From Auriscalpium vulgare (taxonomy: Eukaryota > Basidiomycota > Agaricomycetes > Russulales > Auriscalpiaceae), in contig JAHBBC010000001.1 of NCBI GenBank assembly GCA_019915015.1, forward strand, positions 1,302,001 to 1,366,000: a DNA stretch of 64,000 nucleotides. The letters are read 5' to 3'. The notes under the pieces were generated by a model. It saw only the letters and a list, made by a program, of their open reading frames with translations, did no database searches and had not been told where the DNA came from. Of this stretch, positions 11,679-24,689 are shown in pieces (position 1 is the first letter of the stretch; each line of letters begins with the position of its first letter). A program made the translations under genes and the position numbers.

Positions 11679-13593
11679 TTACACCTCGATGCCTTCCAGA
11701 TTGGTTCCCTAAGAGACACGTTAGCCCGTGGGATGCGCGACACGGAGGAAGACCGACAAGCTTTGGTAACTTCAGGTACACGTCTGTGCCTGTGGTTCCT
11801 TTAATCCCGTATACGTATAAAAGAGCTGCTGGCAACTCACCCCACCCGTCCAAAGATACCAGCTCCAAGGATCCGCCAAAATACCTAAGAGCGCTGTCAG
11901 CTGGGCAACGCAGAAGGAAACCGGTCTGCGACACACCTAGCGAAGATGTATGACATGGCGAGGCCGATGCCAACGCCGGCTTCCGTCTCTGATTTTTTCA
12001 CGGCGACAGAAACATCATCTGTCTGCTGCCGTTGTTCCTGCTGCCATCGTTGGACGAGCTCTTCGACGGTTGCTCGCATCCCTGCAGGATGTGAGCTGGC
12101 ACTCCGAAGAGATCCCAGGCGCGAGTGCTCCATCCGCGTTGCATTTCGTAAGTGTGAGAAGGAGAAAAGGTCCGAGGGCGACTTCAGCTTGGGGTTTAGG
12201 AGGCCGCCTCCTGCGACGAGGGTTGAGCACGACGAGAGTGACTGCGAGGTGTCGTTACCTTGGTCTGATATGCGCATACTAACGTTGTCCTCCCCGGCCA
12301 CCACCGTTACAACAATTGGCGGCAACTCAGTCGCGCCCACGTGCTTCGCCACCGTCGCTTGCATGGACTGAATATGAATAAGATCAGCGTACGCCCCGGC
12401 AATATGGCGATTGTGCGTACATTCTTCAGCAGCTCGAAAATCATATACCTGAGTTAATCGTCAGCCATTGTAGACTCAAGTAGAGCAAAGGACATACTCC
12501 AGATGCTCGCGTATATAGGAGAAACGCGTCCCAAGGTGCCCTTCAACTATGACTTCTGGCCACTGCCGTACCAGCTGATCATGAGGCGAAGCACCATCGA
12601 CGACGTAATTGAGCTCCCGCAGTAACGAGGTGCATCTGCGCACGCTGTTCTCCACGCCGAGGCCGGTGTATATGATGCCGACGTGGCCCTCGCCATCCGT
12701 ATCGCGCTCCCGGCCCGTGAATGAGTCGGTGAGAGCAATGTGGTGCTCGGCGAGGACGCGTCTGGATATTCGAGAGACTAGCATGCGTCGCATAAACGAG
12801 TCAAGCTGGTCGGGTTGTAGATTCGGAGATGAAAGCGAGAGGCCGAGGGCAAGGCTGGGAATGACGGCCCCACTGCCTCGCGGGTTGAGTCGAGAAGCTA
12901 TTCGGAGGGGCATCACTCACTGTTCGTCTAATAGTGTTCGTACAAATGAACAGAATTTCTCATTATCCTCCAGGTTCTCTATAGGCGGGAATCGCCGGAA
13001 CCTAAGGTTGTAGAATTGAGTATTTCGTGCGCAGAATCCCATAATAAGAAGCGTACTTCTCGAAAGCAGACCAATACAACTGTGGAGGATATTGCCTGTG
13101 GAATCAGAATGGAGGAAGGGCGGCCTTGATATGCACTAACCTCGTACACCTTGGATACTCCCTCCTGCATGACCACTACATACGGCAGTGCTTGTAGATC
13201 TCGCAACCGGTGGGCTATCCGCACGGGTAACTCCTCTCGTACATAATTTGCACTCTAGGAGCGGGGATGCGTTCAGCTAGCGCAACCTGTCATCGGACAT
13301 AGACGGACGCACCTTGATCAAACGCTCCTCATTCATAGATCGACCAAAGAACACCTGCGGGGGCAATGAGACTATATTGCGATATGGAATGTGCTGCGAC
13401 GTACCAGCTGTCGGAGGCTAAGTCTTTGGGCCTGCTTTGCAGCGTACAGCTCAAGTTGTCGGTTTTGGTAGAAATGCAGGCCAGAGGCGGTCGACTGGCG
13501 CCTTATTGTAGCCGCGCTGGAGACATAGCGCACCTCCCGACGAAGCATCAGGTCGACTGCTCGCCGACGTGCGCTGCAGAACGAGCACAACAT
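11679..13593 (-). CDS. mitochondrial pyruvate/branched-chain ketoacid dehydrogenase kinase
   Basis: A GHKL-fold protein kinase of the mitochondrial matrix. It phosphorylates and switches off the E1 subunit of pyruvate (or branched-chain 2-oxoacid) dehydrogenase. The ATG at 13593 starts an Arg-rich, acid-poor presequence (MLCSFCSARRRAVDLMLRR). Family landmarks follow in order across about nine exons: YQNRQLELYAAKQAQRLSLRQL, VFFGRSMNEERLIK, VREELPVRIAHRLRDLQALPY, the N-box YMIFELLKN|SMQATV (Glu and Asn present), G1 box RISDQ|GGGL, FSFSHLRNATR, G2 box GIGLAMSYIFAR, and YFGGSLELVSLDGWG|TDVYLKLPKL. The last intron uses a GTCGGT donor and yields the typical end GTNLEGIEV at 11679. Divergent from the Ctf4 gene, with starts only about 140 bp apart. 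PDK versus BCKDK cannot be decided here. Confidence 0.92.
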
Positions 13594-13735
13594 GCGCCAG
13601 TCTCTTCGAAAGGAGGTCAGCAGCACGTGCTCCGAGAATCCTTTCCGGAGGCTGTCACGCTGTGACCGACCGTGTCCGTCACGGTGAGCGCGTCTTGCTC
13701 ACTGGCAGCACCAGTCACTCTCTCCAGCATTCACC
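13594..13735. promoter_or_regulatory. short divergent promoter, kinase and Ctf4 genes
   Basis: Only about 140 bp separate the two start codons, which point away from each other, so the genes must share a bidirectional promoter. No TATA box is evident. Co-regulation is an inference from spacing. Confidence 0.55.
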
Positions 13736-16700
13736 ATGGCCGCGAAGAACGTAGCCAGAAACGACCCCCATGGCCCAGGATACACAACGCTTGTGTTCTC
13801 AAGAGATGGCGCGTGAGTACCTACTCCCCAACTCTCGCGTCGCCGCTGACGCGGTCAGGCAGGTACTGCTACACAGGCGGCAACGACGACTCGGTACGCA
13901 TCTGGGACGTAGCGAAGGGAGAACACGAGGAGCCCGCCAACGCGATTGAGGCTCTCGGTGGAATCACGAGCTTGGCGTGCAGTGTGCGTTCTTTGCCCGT
14001 TTCTCGTATCGTCGACTGACGCGTTGGTGCGGCCAGAGCAACAGCTGGTTCTCTGGTAGCGAGGACGCCATAGTGCGACAATATCAGAGTGGGAGCCATG
14101 AGCTATCCGGTCAATTATTTGATGCGGCATCGATCAAGGTTCGGTCCATTGCCATTGACCCAGCTGGGAAACGTATTGCTGTGGCCTCGGAGTGCGTGCT
14201 TCTTCAATTAGTGCTTGCGCCAGGCAACTGACATACTCGCAGCGACAAGGTCATCAGTGTTATTGACATTGAGGATACCTTGAATGTCACCACGCTACAC
14301 GGACACAGCGCAGGTGTGCGCAGAGTAACATGGGATCCGTCGGGCTCATTCCTGGTGAGCCGTTCTTCAGTGTCATCACTCTATCATAATTCGAGCGAAA
14401 TGCAGACATCCAGTGGCGCTGATGGGAAGCTCGTTGTTTGGGATCTCACTCAACAAGAGCCAAGAGAAGTGAAAGCTATCAGCGGGATGATCCCCGTGGT
14501 CAAGGACGAAGAGTGTGTCACTTCCCCAACCCGCGGCTTCCTTCTTTCTGCTAATTCTGTCAATCAGTTCCGAAGAATTTTCTTACGACTGTTCAGCCGT
14601 TTGGCATCCTACCGGGCAATACTTTGTCGTGGCCACTAATACTCACGGTGAGTGCCTACTCCTGACATTGCACTCTGGCTCATCAGTCTGCAGAGCTCAT
14701 CTCGGTATCGCGTGAGACATGGACAAGGTCGTCGTCCTTTACCGACGATGCCTCTACAGGAGCTATTACTGCTCTTGCACTCTCCATCAATGGAGTTTAT
14801 CTGGCGTCCTCCAATGGTCACAGCGTGCATATATGGTCCACGCAAACGCGAAGGTTGCTGTATAAGTGCGTGTCTGGAGCGCTCGAAGGACCATGTCTGA
14901 TCTTGATTGCGTCTCAGGCATGACAAGGCAAGCGACGACGTGATCACCCAGTTGTCGTTCTCCCCCACGACGAATCTCCTCGCGTGGACGGATTCCACGG
15001 GGGCATTTTACCGCTGGTACGACCTAATCCCAGCATCCGCGCCTAGTCCAGTCAAATCCACAACCGCCGCGACTACCAAACCCATCCGCCGACAGGCAAC
15101 ACCTAATCTCTTCGACGATGATGTTGATGTGCGAGGCAAGGCGGGAGAGGATAACAATGCTGCCGCTTTCAACGAATATGACAACGACGACTGGATATTG
15201 GACGATGTCGGTGGAGGGTTAGAGGACCAGCCAGAAGAGGAGAATCGCGCGGTTGGCTTCGTGAAGGAGATGGGTGAGTTAGGGTTGAGACGCTCTTTGT
15301 GCAGGGACAGTTCTGACAACAACTATCTCCAGTCAGCGTCACGAAAGCGCAACCACCATTCCAGCCTGGATCGACGCCGATGGAGCATAAGAAGCGTTAT
15401 TTGGGTAAGTGGATACGCTCCTGAATAGTTCATCCCTTGCTGAGCTCTGGCAGCGTACAACATGATTGGTGTCATCGAGGTGACCGACCAGGATACTCAT
15501 CACATAGTCAATGTCGAATTTCACGACCGCTCGGCGCGGAAAGCATATCACTTCACAGACCATTTTAAATACGATCTGGCTTCCTTGGGTACGTGGATCC
15601 ACTTTTCGTCGAATTGGCCCATGCTTAACGCTTCCCAGGTGAGCGAGGGGCACTGTACGCCTGCCAGCCGGAAAACGATCATCCCGCACGCGTGACCTAC
15701 AAGCCTTATGGCAACTGGGCCACGCAAGGCGAGTGGACGTACGACCTCGACGCTGGTGTCAAGGTGCTGGGTATCGCTGCTGGCGGCCCTCCGCCAACGA
15801 AGTCCCTCCGTATGCTCTCCGACGGAGATATGCAGGGGAATGGCAACGTCGTCGTCGCCACGAGTGACAACGAGCTTACATTCCTGAGTGGTACAGGCAT
15901 TGAGCGATGCTCTGTCGCCCTTGATGGTGACTTTGTGTCCATGCTCGCTGGTCCGGAGTGGGTGTTTGTCGTCCATCGAGATGGTGCAACGACTATGGAT
16001 GGTGGGCACGCAAATGATTAGCCTTGATATGTTATATTCTAACGAACCCTAGGTTCCCAGAATTTGACTGGCACGTTATACGACTTCGAGGATCTCACCG
16101 TGCTTCAAGACCGTAAGCTTCCTGTGCGGAAGGGGCTTACCTTACGGTGGATTGGCATTTCGGAAGAGGGGGTACGTAGCATCTCATTCGATCTTATACG
16201 GCATACTTACCGACTGCTACAGGCACCGGCGGTGTACGATTCTGCGGGGGTAATGTACCTCATGCCTCGTTTCCGGATACCGTTACGAGGTACCTGGGTG
16301 CGCATTCTGGACACGAACAAGCTGGAGCGCAAGCAAGGCAAAGATGAGTCGTATTGGCCCGTTGGGCTCAGTGGAGATACGTTCATGTGCCTCATCCTCA
16401 AGGCAAGCTCCCAGGCAAAATCTCTGACCGACCATAGCTGACGCGTGCATTTCGTGCTTCAGGGTAGACAAGAACATCCCGGCTTCCCCAGGCCGCTCAT
16501 CCAAGAGCTGGGCCTGCGTCTGCCGTTCCGACGAACCGACCCGAAAGAAGGGCCTCTGGAAGAACAGTGTGTTCAGATCCTTTCTCATTTGACTAGTCTC
16601 ACCAGAGACCCCGCAGTATCGCGCGCGAGAGCATGCACCTAGCGATCAGCCACGACGCGCTCGGGGACGACCTCTCCACGGACGACATCCTCAAGCGCGA

Positions 16701-17961
16701 GCTCGCGCTCGATAAGGAGCTCATCCAGCTCATCCAGCACGCGTGCAAGAATGACAAGCTCCCGCGCGCGCTCGACCTCACGCGCATGCTGCACCACACT
16801 GCGTCCTTCGAAATGGCCGCGAAAGTCGCGGGCTTCTACCACCTCGTTGGCCTGCAGGAGAAGATGCTGGCGCTCAAGGAGGACAGGGAGGACAGTGACC
16901 GCCTCGTGGGCGGGCGCGACAAGCGGCGGCGATGGGCGCGCGACTACGAGCCCTTGGGTCCGCCGCGCCTGCCGCCAGCAGACGTCGCGTCCTCCCGTGC
17001 GAAGGCATTCCAGGACTTCGGGCCGCCGCCTGCGGTGTATCGTCCCGGCCTTGCGCGCGCCACGCCTGCGCCCGCGCCCCCACGAGAACCAGACCATGCG
17101 GTGGAGGACAGCTTCACCCCTTCGCCCGAAGGGAAGCGCAAACGCGCGGACGAGGACGTCGCGTTCCGTGATTCGACGACAGCAGACGGCGCGAAGCGGC
17201 GCGCGCTTGGCGAGTCGTCATCGGCGGATTTCGCCGCGCCTCTGCCCAAGCAAAGTGCGTTATAGCTTGAGCCGGTGTTGCCCGGTGTCACTGATGAAGC
17301 GTTTTGCTTAGAGACCAATCCGTTCGCGAAGAAGTCTGCGGTGGATAATAGCCGCAACCCGTTCGCAAGGGGTGCGGAAAACAACAAGTCGCTGCACAAG
17401 AGCGAGAGCTTCTTTGACAAGGTCGATGCGGCGGAGACTGGCAAGCTGAAGAGTTAGTAACCCTCCTTTCTTCATCCCTTTTCAACGACCAACAGAAGGA
17501 TTCAGGTGCGAGTAAGGCTGCTGGCAAGAAGGACACGTCCAAGCAGACGACTCTGTTCGGCCTGCCAATGGGCGCACCGCCAGACAAGCCGGAAAAGCGC
17601 AGTCGGAAGAAGAAGGAGTCACAAGCCGGTGGCGGGAAAGCAACAACACCAACACCAGCCCCGGCGGAGGGCGCGGGCGAGACACAGATCGACTCGCAGG
17701 CGGCGGCCATGGACGTAGACTTCCCGACATCTCAGGCGCCGACTGTTGTCAATGGTGAGACACAGGATTCACAGCAGACAGTTCTGGATTCGCAGGTGGA
17801 AGACGAGACGCAGCTTGAGGTACGCGTTTGCTAGCAGGTGTACCGATGATCGGTCACTGACGAGAGTGCAGGAGCGAGAAGCAAGTGCAGAGCCTATAGA
17901 GTGGCCAGCTTCCCCTACGATGCAAACGGAGAGCCTCGCACCTGAGATCGCCGCAAGTTGA
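13736..17961 (+). CDS. Ctf4/Mcl1/WDHD1 (And-1) replisome hub protein
   Basis: A nuclear adaptor that ties the CMG helicase to polymerase alpha-primase and to sister-chromatid cohesion. The ATG at 13736 begins [21 protein letters not shown] and leads into an N-terminal WD40 propeller ([61 protein letters not shown]). An acidic linker follows (about 15100-15270; [12 protein letters not shown]). Next is the SepB/Ctf4 middle propeller ([81 protein letters not shown]) and the helical bundle ([41 protein letters not shown]). The tail is Lys-rich and disordered, with repeated NPFAK/NPFAR and one KQTTLFGLP. About 14 short introns; stop at 17961. It shares a short divergent promoter with the kinase. 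Confidence 0.9.
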
Positions 17962-18101
17962 ACCGCTTCCTGCCGCGCTCTGTATTTCCCATCTGGATTT
18001 GTAGTTTTAGACACCTCTGCAATGATATATCGCGCAACTATTTGCACTCGACACGCTCCAATTACTAAGTATTATGCCTCGTATAAGCTATATGCAAGCG
18101 G

Positions 18102-19832
18102 TCAACGCTCTTGGAACTGATTCATGTACGAATCGATGGTTAAATCCTAGACAGAATTCAGTGATCCTCTGCGGGCGGGATGGATAAGTGGACAGTACCT
18201 CCGGGGCGAACGCCCAGTCGTCGAATGCGCGCGCGATGAGCGCCCAGTCCGACACGGTGAGCTTCTTGACCTTCGTCCTGATGTCTACGCGCTGCTCTTG
18301 AGGAAGCTCGGGGTTCGTGATCGTCTTCAGGAGGGTGTCGGCACCAGGCGCCAGTGAACTGGCACATCGCGTCAGCAAGTGCTCGAAAAAAGTGGGCATA
18401 CAGTACGCACCTCATCGCAGCTGACAGCGGTGTATTTTTGAGAACGAACAACCGACGGAGGATGAAATCCCACTGCTCGAGTTTCCCCTTGTCTATCAGC
18501 TGGCAAAGAGGGGGGACGAGGACACCGTTAAGCAGTGATAACGCCTAATGCACGAAAAACATACCTGCTCGGCTTGCGGTATGACATTGACGGCGACGAG
18601 CGGGTTGCCGATTATCCGGTTATCAGACCGTCGAGATGCCACGCGCGCCGAGGTGACGACGGGGTGGAAGTGGTCGTTGAACGGCATGAGCTCGGCGGAC
18701 GGCAGCGCGACGGCAAAATCAGACACCGCCTCCGCGATGACGCTGAGCTTGCAGCGTTCGATGTCCTCTGGACGCGCGATCACACGCTGCGGGGGCGGGG
18801 TCAGCCTCCGTGACATGCCAGGAGGAGGCAGACGTACCCGCCAGAGCCACTCGGGGAGGATGAAGCTCATCGGGACGCGCCCGTGTTTGAAGAGCCACGA
18901 TTTCTCCGGAACGCAGCGCAGGAGCTGCGCGACGAGCTGCTCGCCCGGGATGTTTTGTGGAATGTGCGTGATAAAGTGGAGGTTCGGGTGCACTGCGTGG
19001 CCCGAATAAGCTCGATACTCAGGAAATATGCGACGGGTTGGACGCACGCTCGTTTCCCCAAGGCAGCCTCTCGGTGTCAAACCGGCGCTCCTCCTCCATG
19101 GTGGTGTAAGTCTGCCAGCTGAACCCGCTGGCCTCGATTATTGTGACGCGCGGGTCGGCCTCCGCGAGCGGCTGCACAAGACATGAGTCCTTCAACAAGG
19201 GGGACCGCAGGCGCCAACACTCACGCGCAGGTACTCCAGATACGGCTTGTAGTCCTCCAGAATAATCAGCTTGCCAAGCTCGGACGGCGGCAGCGTCAGC
19301 AGAGCCCTCGAGAGCAACCCCGGTCCTTCAGACGCCCTCAGCCTCGTCCGCACACAATTACAATTCGCGAGCCGCGACACGCACCTGGGAACGCCTCTAT
19401 GACAGTCTTCGGCTGGCCCGTCTTCGTCCCATCGCCATTGATAAACGCTCGCGCGACCGCCACGGCGGTCGCGGGGTTGCGAATAGACACTCTGTCGCGC
19501 GCGGCGGCCGTGCTCAGCGGAAACGCCTTGCGCCATTCGTCGGGCGGCGGGATAGGCGGGAGCCGGTCGAGGCCTGGGGGCAACGCGAGCACTTTGACCT
19601 CGGATTTGGGCTTGGGCTTGGATGGCGAGGGCTTGTCGGGGTTGGGCTTGGGGCCGCGGCGGGCGGGCAACTTCTTGGGGACGTCGGGGGAGGTGGGCGC
19701 GCGGGCAGAGCGGGCTCGCGGCTTCTTGGGGACGTCAGGGACGTCGGACGGCGGTGTCGTAGACAGCCATCGCGACGAGCAGCGCGGCAGCTGTCGTATT
19801 CGAAGGCGGCTGGCTGCGCTGGTCAAAGACAT
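18102..19832 (-). CDS. mitochondrial transcription factor B-type protein (rRNA adenine dimethyltransferase fold, Mtf1-like)
   Basis: Mitochondrial RNA polymerase specificity factor or dimethyl-adenosine transferase relative. The ATG at 19832 starts an Arg/Ser presequence (RLRIRQLPRCSSRWLSTT). A Lys/Pro/Arg-rich linker follows, then the methyltransferase-like core: motif I VIEAFPGPGLLSRALL, then LIILEDYKPYLEYL, VTIIEASGF, LHFITHIPQNIPGEQLVAQLL, then the C-terminal part (LPSAELMPFNDHFHPVV; VNVIPQ; WDFILRRLFV; KLTVSDWALIARAFDDW). The last intron gives APEDLTIDSYMNQFQER and the stop at 18102. An unspliced reading runs on to 18088 with an unconserved tail. About seven introns. Tandem with the Ssu1-like gene upstream, about 110 bp apart. 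Methyltransferase activity versus pure transcription role is not decided. Confidence 0.83.
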
Positions 19833-19945
19833 ACCGCGTTCTGTCTTGGCCAGCAGCCTCTCTCTCAGCTAGGTCATGTGCGCTACAGCCGAATCCACGT
19901 GAACGTGTCGCGTCATGCTGTATTTTGGGTGCTACACTCTACAGC

Positions 19946-21561
19946 TCATTCTTTCTTTTCTACCTCGTTACCCTGCAGCGTCAGTCCCTCGATGTCCTTC
20001 CCTCCAGCGTCCTGGGTCAGGCTCCGGAAGAACCGCATCTCGTCGAACCGCACGTCGGACGAGCACGGTTTCTCGAACATCTGGTTCATGTAGATCATGT
20101 ACAGCGTGCTGATGAACATGGACAACCACATCGCCCATGTAATGGCCGCGATGATCGATCCAAAGACGCGGAAGAACCCGGCGTCGAGGTCGCGGTAGAG
20201 CTGGATGGAGGAGTTTGCGTACGTGCCCTGCGAGCTGTGTGAGACAAAAACAGACCACAGGCGCACAGCGGCTCGACGTACCATTGGGAAGATAGCGCTC
20301 CACCAGGGCAGTTTGAACGAGGGGAGGCCCTTCCGCACCTCGTGCTGTACCGCGAGAATCGTGAAGACCGCCCACATCGTCGTCATTGCCCACAACGCAA
20401 AGCCCAGGCAAACGCACATCGCGTACACGATCTCGCCCACGGCCGGCGTCGACAAAAAGAACGACGTGTTGCCTTGCACGGGGATGAGCTGCCGGAACAC
20501 CTGGCCGATGAGGAGCACAGAGTAGCTGGGCTGCGCGCACGCGGCGATCGGCAGGAACGTGGACACCACGAGCACGCCGGGTGGATTGCCGTGGATGATG
20601 ATCTTGAAGAGGTAGATGCCCATGAGCAGGAAAAGCATCGCTACCCCGACGACGAGCGAGAACGCCGAGAGCGTAGCTGTCACTAGCGCAACCCGCGGCG
20701 AGATGGGCAGCAGCGCGAGGGCGAGGTTGGCGCCCGTGGCAGAGGCGACGGTCAACGGGACGGTGGGGAGCAGGGTTATGGATGTGAGGCGAGAGAATTC
20801 GTGATCTTGGTGCGCGATCCTGCAAAACGTTACCGGCCGGTCGGTGTGGAGATAGATATACAGCGACGTACATCATATGCATGAGCCCCCAGCAGCATAT
20901 CGACGATATTGCCAAGCCCACCAGCCAAAACGCCCAGATGGTGTACAGGAAGTGCCGACCACCGAAATGGTATTGCTTGTAGATGAGGTTCACAGCCACC
21001 GTGAGGAGTGTGTTCGCACCGAGTGGGAACGTGGCCAGGTACATGCTGTTGACTGAGTTCCGGACCAGCATGCCCCATATGTTCGGGAACACGATATATC
21101 GGAAGATACTGATCGCGGTGAACATGCAGAACAGGATGAAGTTTAGGGCGAAGACGATGGCGGAGAGGGTCCTGAACGTCACAGAGGGGTTCCCATATGG
21201 GAAATTGATGAGCAGGGAGTCAACGATGCCTGTGCCTAGAAGACAATATTGCGATGAGACGTGCACGACACGCCGGTGCAGCAGGTTCAACGTACCCATG
21301 ATCACTGAGAACCATGCAGGGGTAAAGTCCCTATACAGCACAGCCAACTAGTCAGTGAAACGCGGACCGCTCAGAGATTGAGTGCTGTACCGGACGATTT
21401 CGAGGAATGGCTTTGGCGGTGCCCTTGTCAATGTCATGGTGGGTGAAGTTGGGGATCCACTGGCACGGAGGAGGGACGTGCGTCCTTATCACTTGCCGTT
21501 CCGTGGCGTGTGCGGATACTGACGGAAGGATTCTATTGCTTCTCGGGCAGATGTAAGACAT
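19946..21561 (-). CDS. Ssu1/Mae1-type sulfite efflux pump or C4-dicarboxylate transporter (TDT/SLAC1 family)
   Basis: Membrane anion channel of the tellurite-resistance/dicarboxylate transporter family, about ten hydrophobic helices. The ATG at 21561 gives a hydrophilic N-terminus (MSYICPRSNRILP...). The family opening LYRDFTPAWFSVIMGT|GTGIVDSLLINFPYG follows. Later segments are LSAIVFALNFILFCMFTAISIFRY, YTIWAFWLVGLAISSICCWG, VALVTATLSAFSLVVGVAMLFLL, QPSYSVLLIGQVFRQLIP and the tail FSLTQ-like region, ending EGLTLQGNEVEKKE at 19946. Joins were chosen by phase (for example GTACGT...GCAG after LMHM). Yeast Ssu1 exports sulfite and fission-yeast Mae1 moves malate; the FTPAWF opening favours the Ssu1 side, but the substrate is inferred. 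Located at the plasma membrane. Confidence 0.82.
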
Positions 21562-21922
21562 GCCCGAGGTGGTTCGGCCAGAGCAGGATGCTCATAATTG
21601 CCTCGATGAGCGCTGGTAGTGCTTAGCAGCCTGAACACGCAGCACCTGCTTTTGAGCATCTTGCCAGCAGGTCGAACTTGCAGAGTCGTCCAAGCGTTTC
21701 GTGTGTCGTCAGACGAGCAGGACTGACGAAGGGATAAATGATTTTGGCGCGTACGGCGCGCGCGCGGGCCGCGGCTGAACGCGTCTTGACCGTCATCGTG
21801 ACTTGGACACTCACCCGTCGCTCGGCACCGTGCACGACGGCAGCTGCATAATTGCGCACCCGCGCAACACGCATTATATCTGGGTACGTGGACACACCCC
21901 TGCGTCGTGCTGTACGTGGACG

Positions 21923-24472
21923 ATGAGCAGGCAACTCAGGCTATTCACCACCGGTCGCAGCGCTAGCGGCATGGACCCTCGCTCGCGGTCACCACACCGC
22001 CCTGGCCCCGGCAAACACAGCTTCTCCGCGTCCTCCTCCAGCCCGAGTATCCGCCGCAACTCCAACGCCAAGTTCGCCCACCCCGTCCGCCGCCCGCGGC
22101 CGCGCACCCGGCACAGATCGTCAAGCCAGAGCGCGGACCGCGACCTCGCCTTCTCCTCGACGCACGACGCCAGCGACGACGCGCTCGAGCTCGACCACGA
22201 CGAGGAGTCCGACCGTGATGTGACGCCTTCGCGAACCATCTCGCGGCGCCGCAGGGTGAGCGACCCGCACCCCTCGCTGTCGAGCGCGCGCGCGTTCCGC
22301 CCCCCGAGCCCCGAGGACGACCGCCCGCCACTCACGTATGCGTCGCTGCCGCCCACGCCTATCACATCCTCGCCGCCACCCTCGGATTTGCAGCCCTCGG
22401 GATATCTTGCCTCGCACGAGAGCGCCGACTTCCACGCTCCGCCGTTCTCGTTGTGGGATTATCTGCAGGAGGAGCTACTTGCGACCGACTTCGATTCGCA
22501 TCAGGAGCTGAAGTGGGAGCGTGTGAGCAACTTTCTCGCAATGCCGCTTGCCATAGAGAAGGTGCGGCTTGCTTCCTCCATACACCATATATTGGGTGCT
22601 CACACTATGCAGATCATCTCATTTGGCTTTGTGCTCTGTTTTGACTCGTTTCTATACACCTTCACCATCCAACCGATCCGCTTTGCCCTGGCCGTCTGGC
22701 GACTACTCACTGGCATACTCCTGCGCTCTAAGATATCCATACCGCCCTCCCAGAAGGCCGACATCCTCCGCACCGCTCTCCTCGTCGTATCCGTCCTGCT
22801 CCTAATTCCTCTGACGGACGCCAGCAAGATCTATCATTCCATCCGCGGCCAGGACACTATCAAACTGTATGTGATATTCAACGCTCTCGAAGTAGGCATT
22901 TTCTCGGCCGTGTCTTCGCTTGGCGAGCCGTGCTCTTTGATCATTGACGCAGCGCCCGTAGATTGCTGACCGTCTGTGCGCGTCCTTTGGACAAGATATA
23001 ATCGATTGCCTGTTCTCTCGGTCTACATTGCTATTGCTATCAAGACGGCTACCCGTGAGCACCCACACTATCCGCCCGATCTTGTACCTGTGCTTGGCAA
23101 CACTTTACACTGGTCTGTCCGCCGACCTACCATTAGTAGTCAGAGCTCACTAACTGCATTGCAGTGCTACATGCTCTCGTTATGGTCTACCAGATGATAT
23201 GCCTGAACGTCGCCATCAACTCCTACGACAACGCTCTGTTGTCCCTCTTGATGTCCAATCAATTTGTGGAGATCAAAGGCAGCGTGTTCAAGAAGTTCGA
23301 AAAAGACAATCTCTTTCAGATCACCTGCGCTGGTACGTCCTATCCACGTGCCGGACGCATTTGACGGTCAACCCGCGTATAGACATCGTGGAACGCTTTA
23401 CCCTTGGAATCATGTTGTTCTTCGTGGCGTTTCGCAACTTGATCGAGCTGTCCGGCTCCGAGTTTGACTTCAGCGAAGGCGTCTTCCTGCCCAAAAGCTT
23501 CGGCTGGTTCCGCGGCGGGATCGGTGGCAATGTCCTGTGGACGATCTCCTACGTACGCCCTCCCTCGCGCACCCACTCACCACCCACTCAACCCTCTACA
23601 GCCCGTCCTCACCGTGATGATCTCCGAGGCGCTCGTCGACTGGCTCAAGCACGCCTTCATCACCAAGTTCAACCACATCCGGCCGTCTGTCTACGAGCGC
23701 TACACGGACGTGCTGTGCCGCGACCTCGCGAGCGGGAGCGCGGTCGGGCGGCGCGGCGCGCGCAAGCACAGCTACGTCGACCAGTCGCCGCTCGTCGCGC
23801 GCCGCCTCGGCTTCGCGGCGCTCCCGCTCGCGGTGCTCACGACGCTCATCGGCTCGCAGGCGCTCGGCCTGCTCCTCGCGTCCGCGCTCCCGCCGCCCCC
23901 CGTGCGCGGCGTCCCGGCGAAGTGGTGGGCGTGGGCGGAGCCGGGCGGGTGGGAGGAGGGCCTGCGCGCGGGCGTGGACTGGACGGCGCTCGCGCGCTGG
24001 ACGAAGTGGGGCGCGCTGGGGCTGATGTTCTGGATGTGGTATGTGCGCGTTGCGTAGAGCGGGTCGTTGCTTGCTGACGGCGGCCCGACGGGTAGTCTGG
24101 TGCTGATCAAGATCATCATGGGCGTGGCGCTGCTAGGGTATGCGACGCGCCGGCAGAGCGAGATGGAGGCGCGCGAGGCGGCGGACGTGGTCAATGATTT
24201 CGGGCGCGACCCAATTGGAGAGGGTCGGGAAGAGAGGGTACGCCTCTTTGGTCTCTTTCGTTCGGCGGCTTTCTGAACTTGACCAGAAATATAACCGCGA
24301 GCTCAAGACACTCCTCGACAACGTCCGTGACAACGCGACTCGCCCTGCAGAGGTTGGCGAGCGGAAGGCTGGAGAGACCAATGAGGGCGGCGGAGTTGGC
24401 GGCGATGGCAAGAAGAAGCGGCCGAGACTAGAGGAGTTGACGCGTTTCACGATGGTCAAACGGATATGGTGA
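21923..24472 (+). CDS. TAPT1/Emp65 family multi-pass membrane protein
   Basis: ER/Golgi or ciliary membrane protein of the Tapt1 family (yeast Emp65). In yeast the relative helps fold or degrade luminal proteins in the ER. The ATG at 21923 (or 21971) opens about 190 disordered Ser/Arg/Pro-rich residues. The conserved core follows: SLWDYLQEELLATDFDSHQELKWERVSNFLAMP..., IEK|IISFGFVLCFDSFLYTFTIQPIRF, KADILRTALLVVSVLLLIPLTDASKIYHSIRGQ, IKLYVIFNALE|IADRLCASFGQDI, LHALVMVYQMICLNVAINSYDNALLSLLMSNQFVEIKGSVFKKFEK, and DIVERFTLGIMLFFVAFRNLIEL. A C-terminal part has EALVDWLKHAFITKFN and a basic end. Eight or so introns; stop at 24472. Strongly recognisable; only the first Met is uncertain. Confidence 0.87.
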
Positions 24473-24689
24473 TCGGTACAGACTTTGTCTGTATCATATC
24501 TCAGCACAGTAGGAAGGTGGGCTGGAGGGGAACGATATATTCTCTGCCACTCCTTAGCGATCAAGGTAATCCAACGGGACCTATACTTAGCGGTGGAGCA
24601 AGTGATGGCTTATCAGTGCTTTATCATGGTGCAACGTCATCCTCTGACGCAATCTATTTATTTAAATACAAGGCACTCGACGCAGTATT

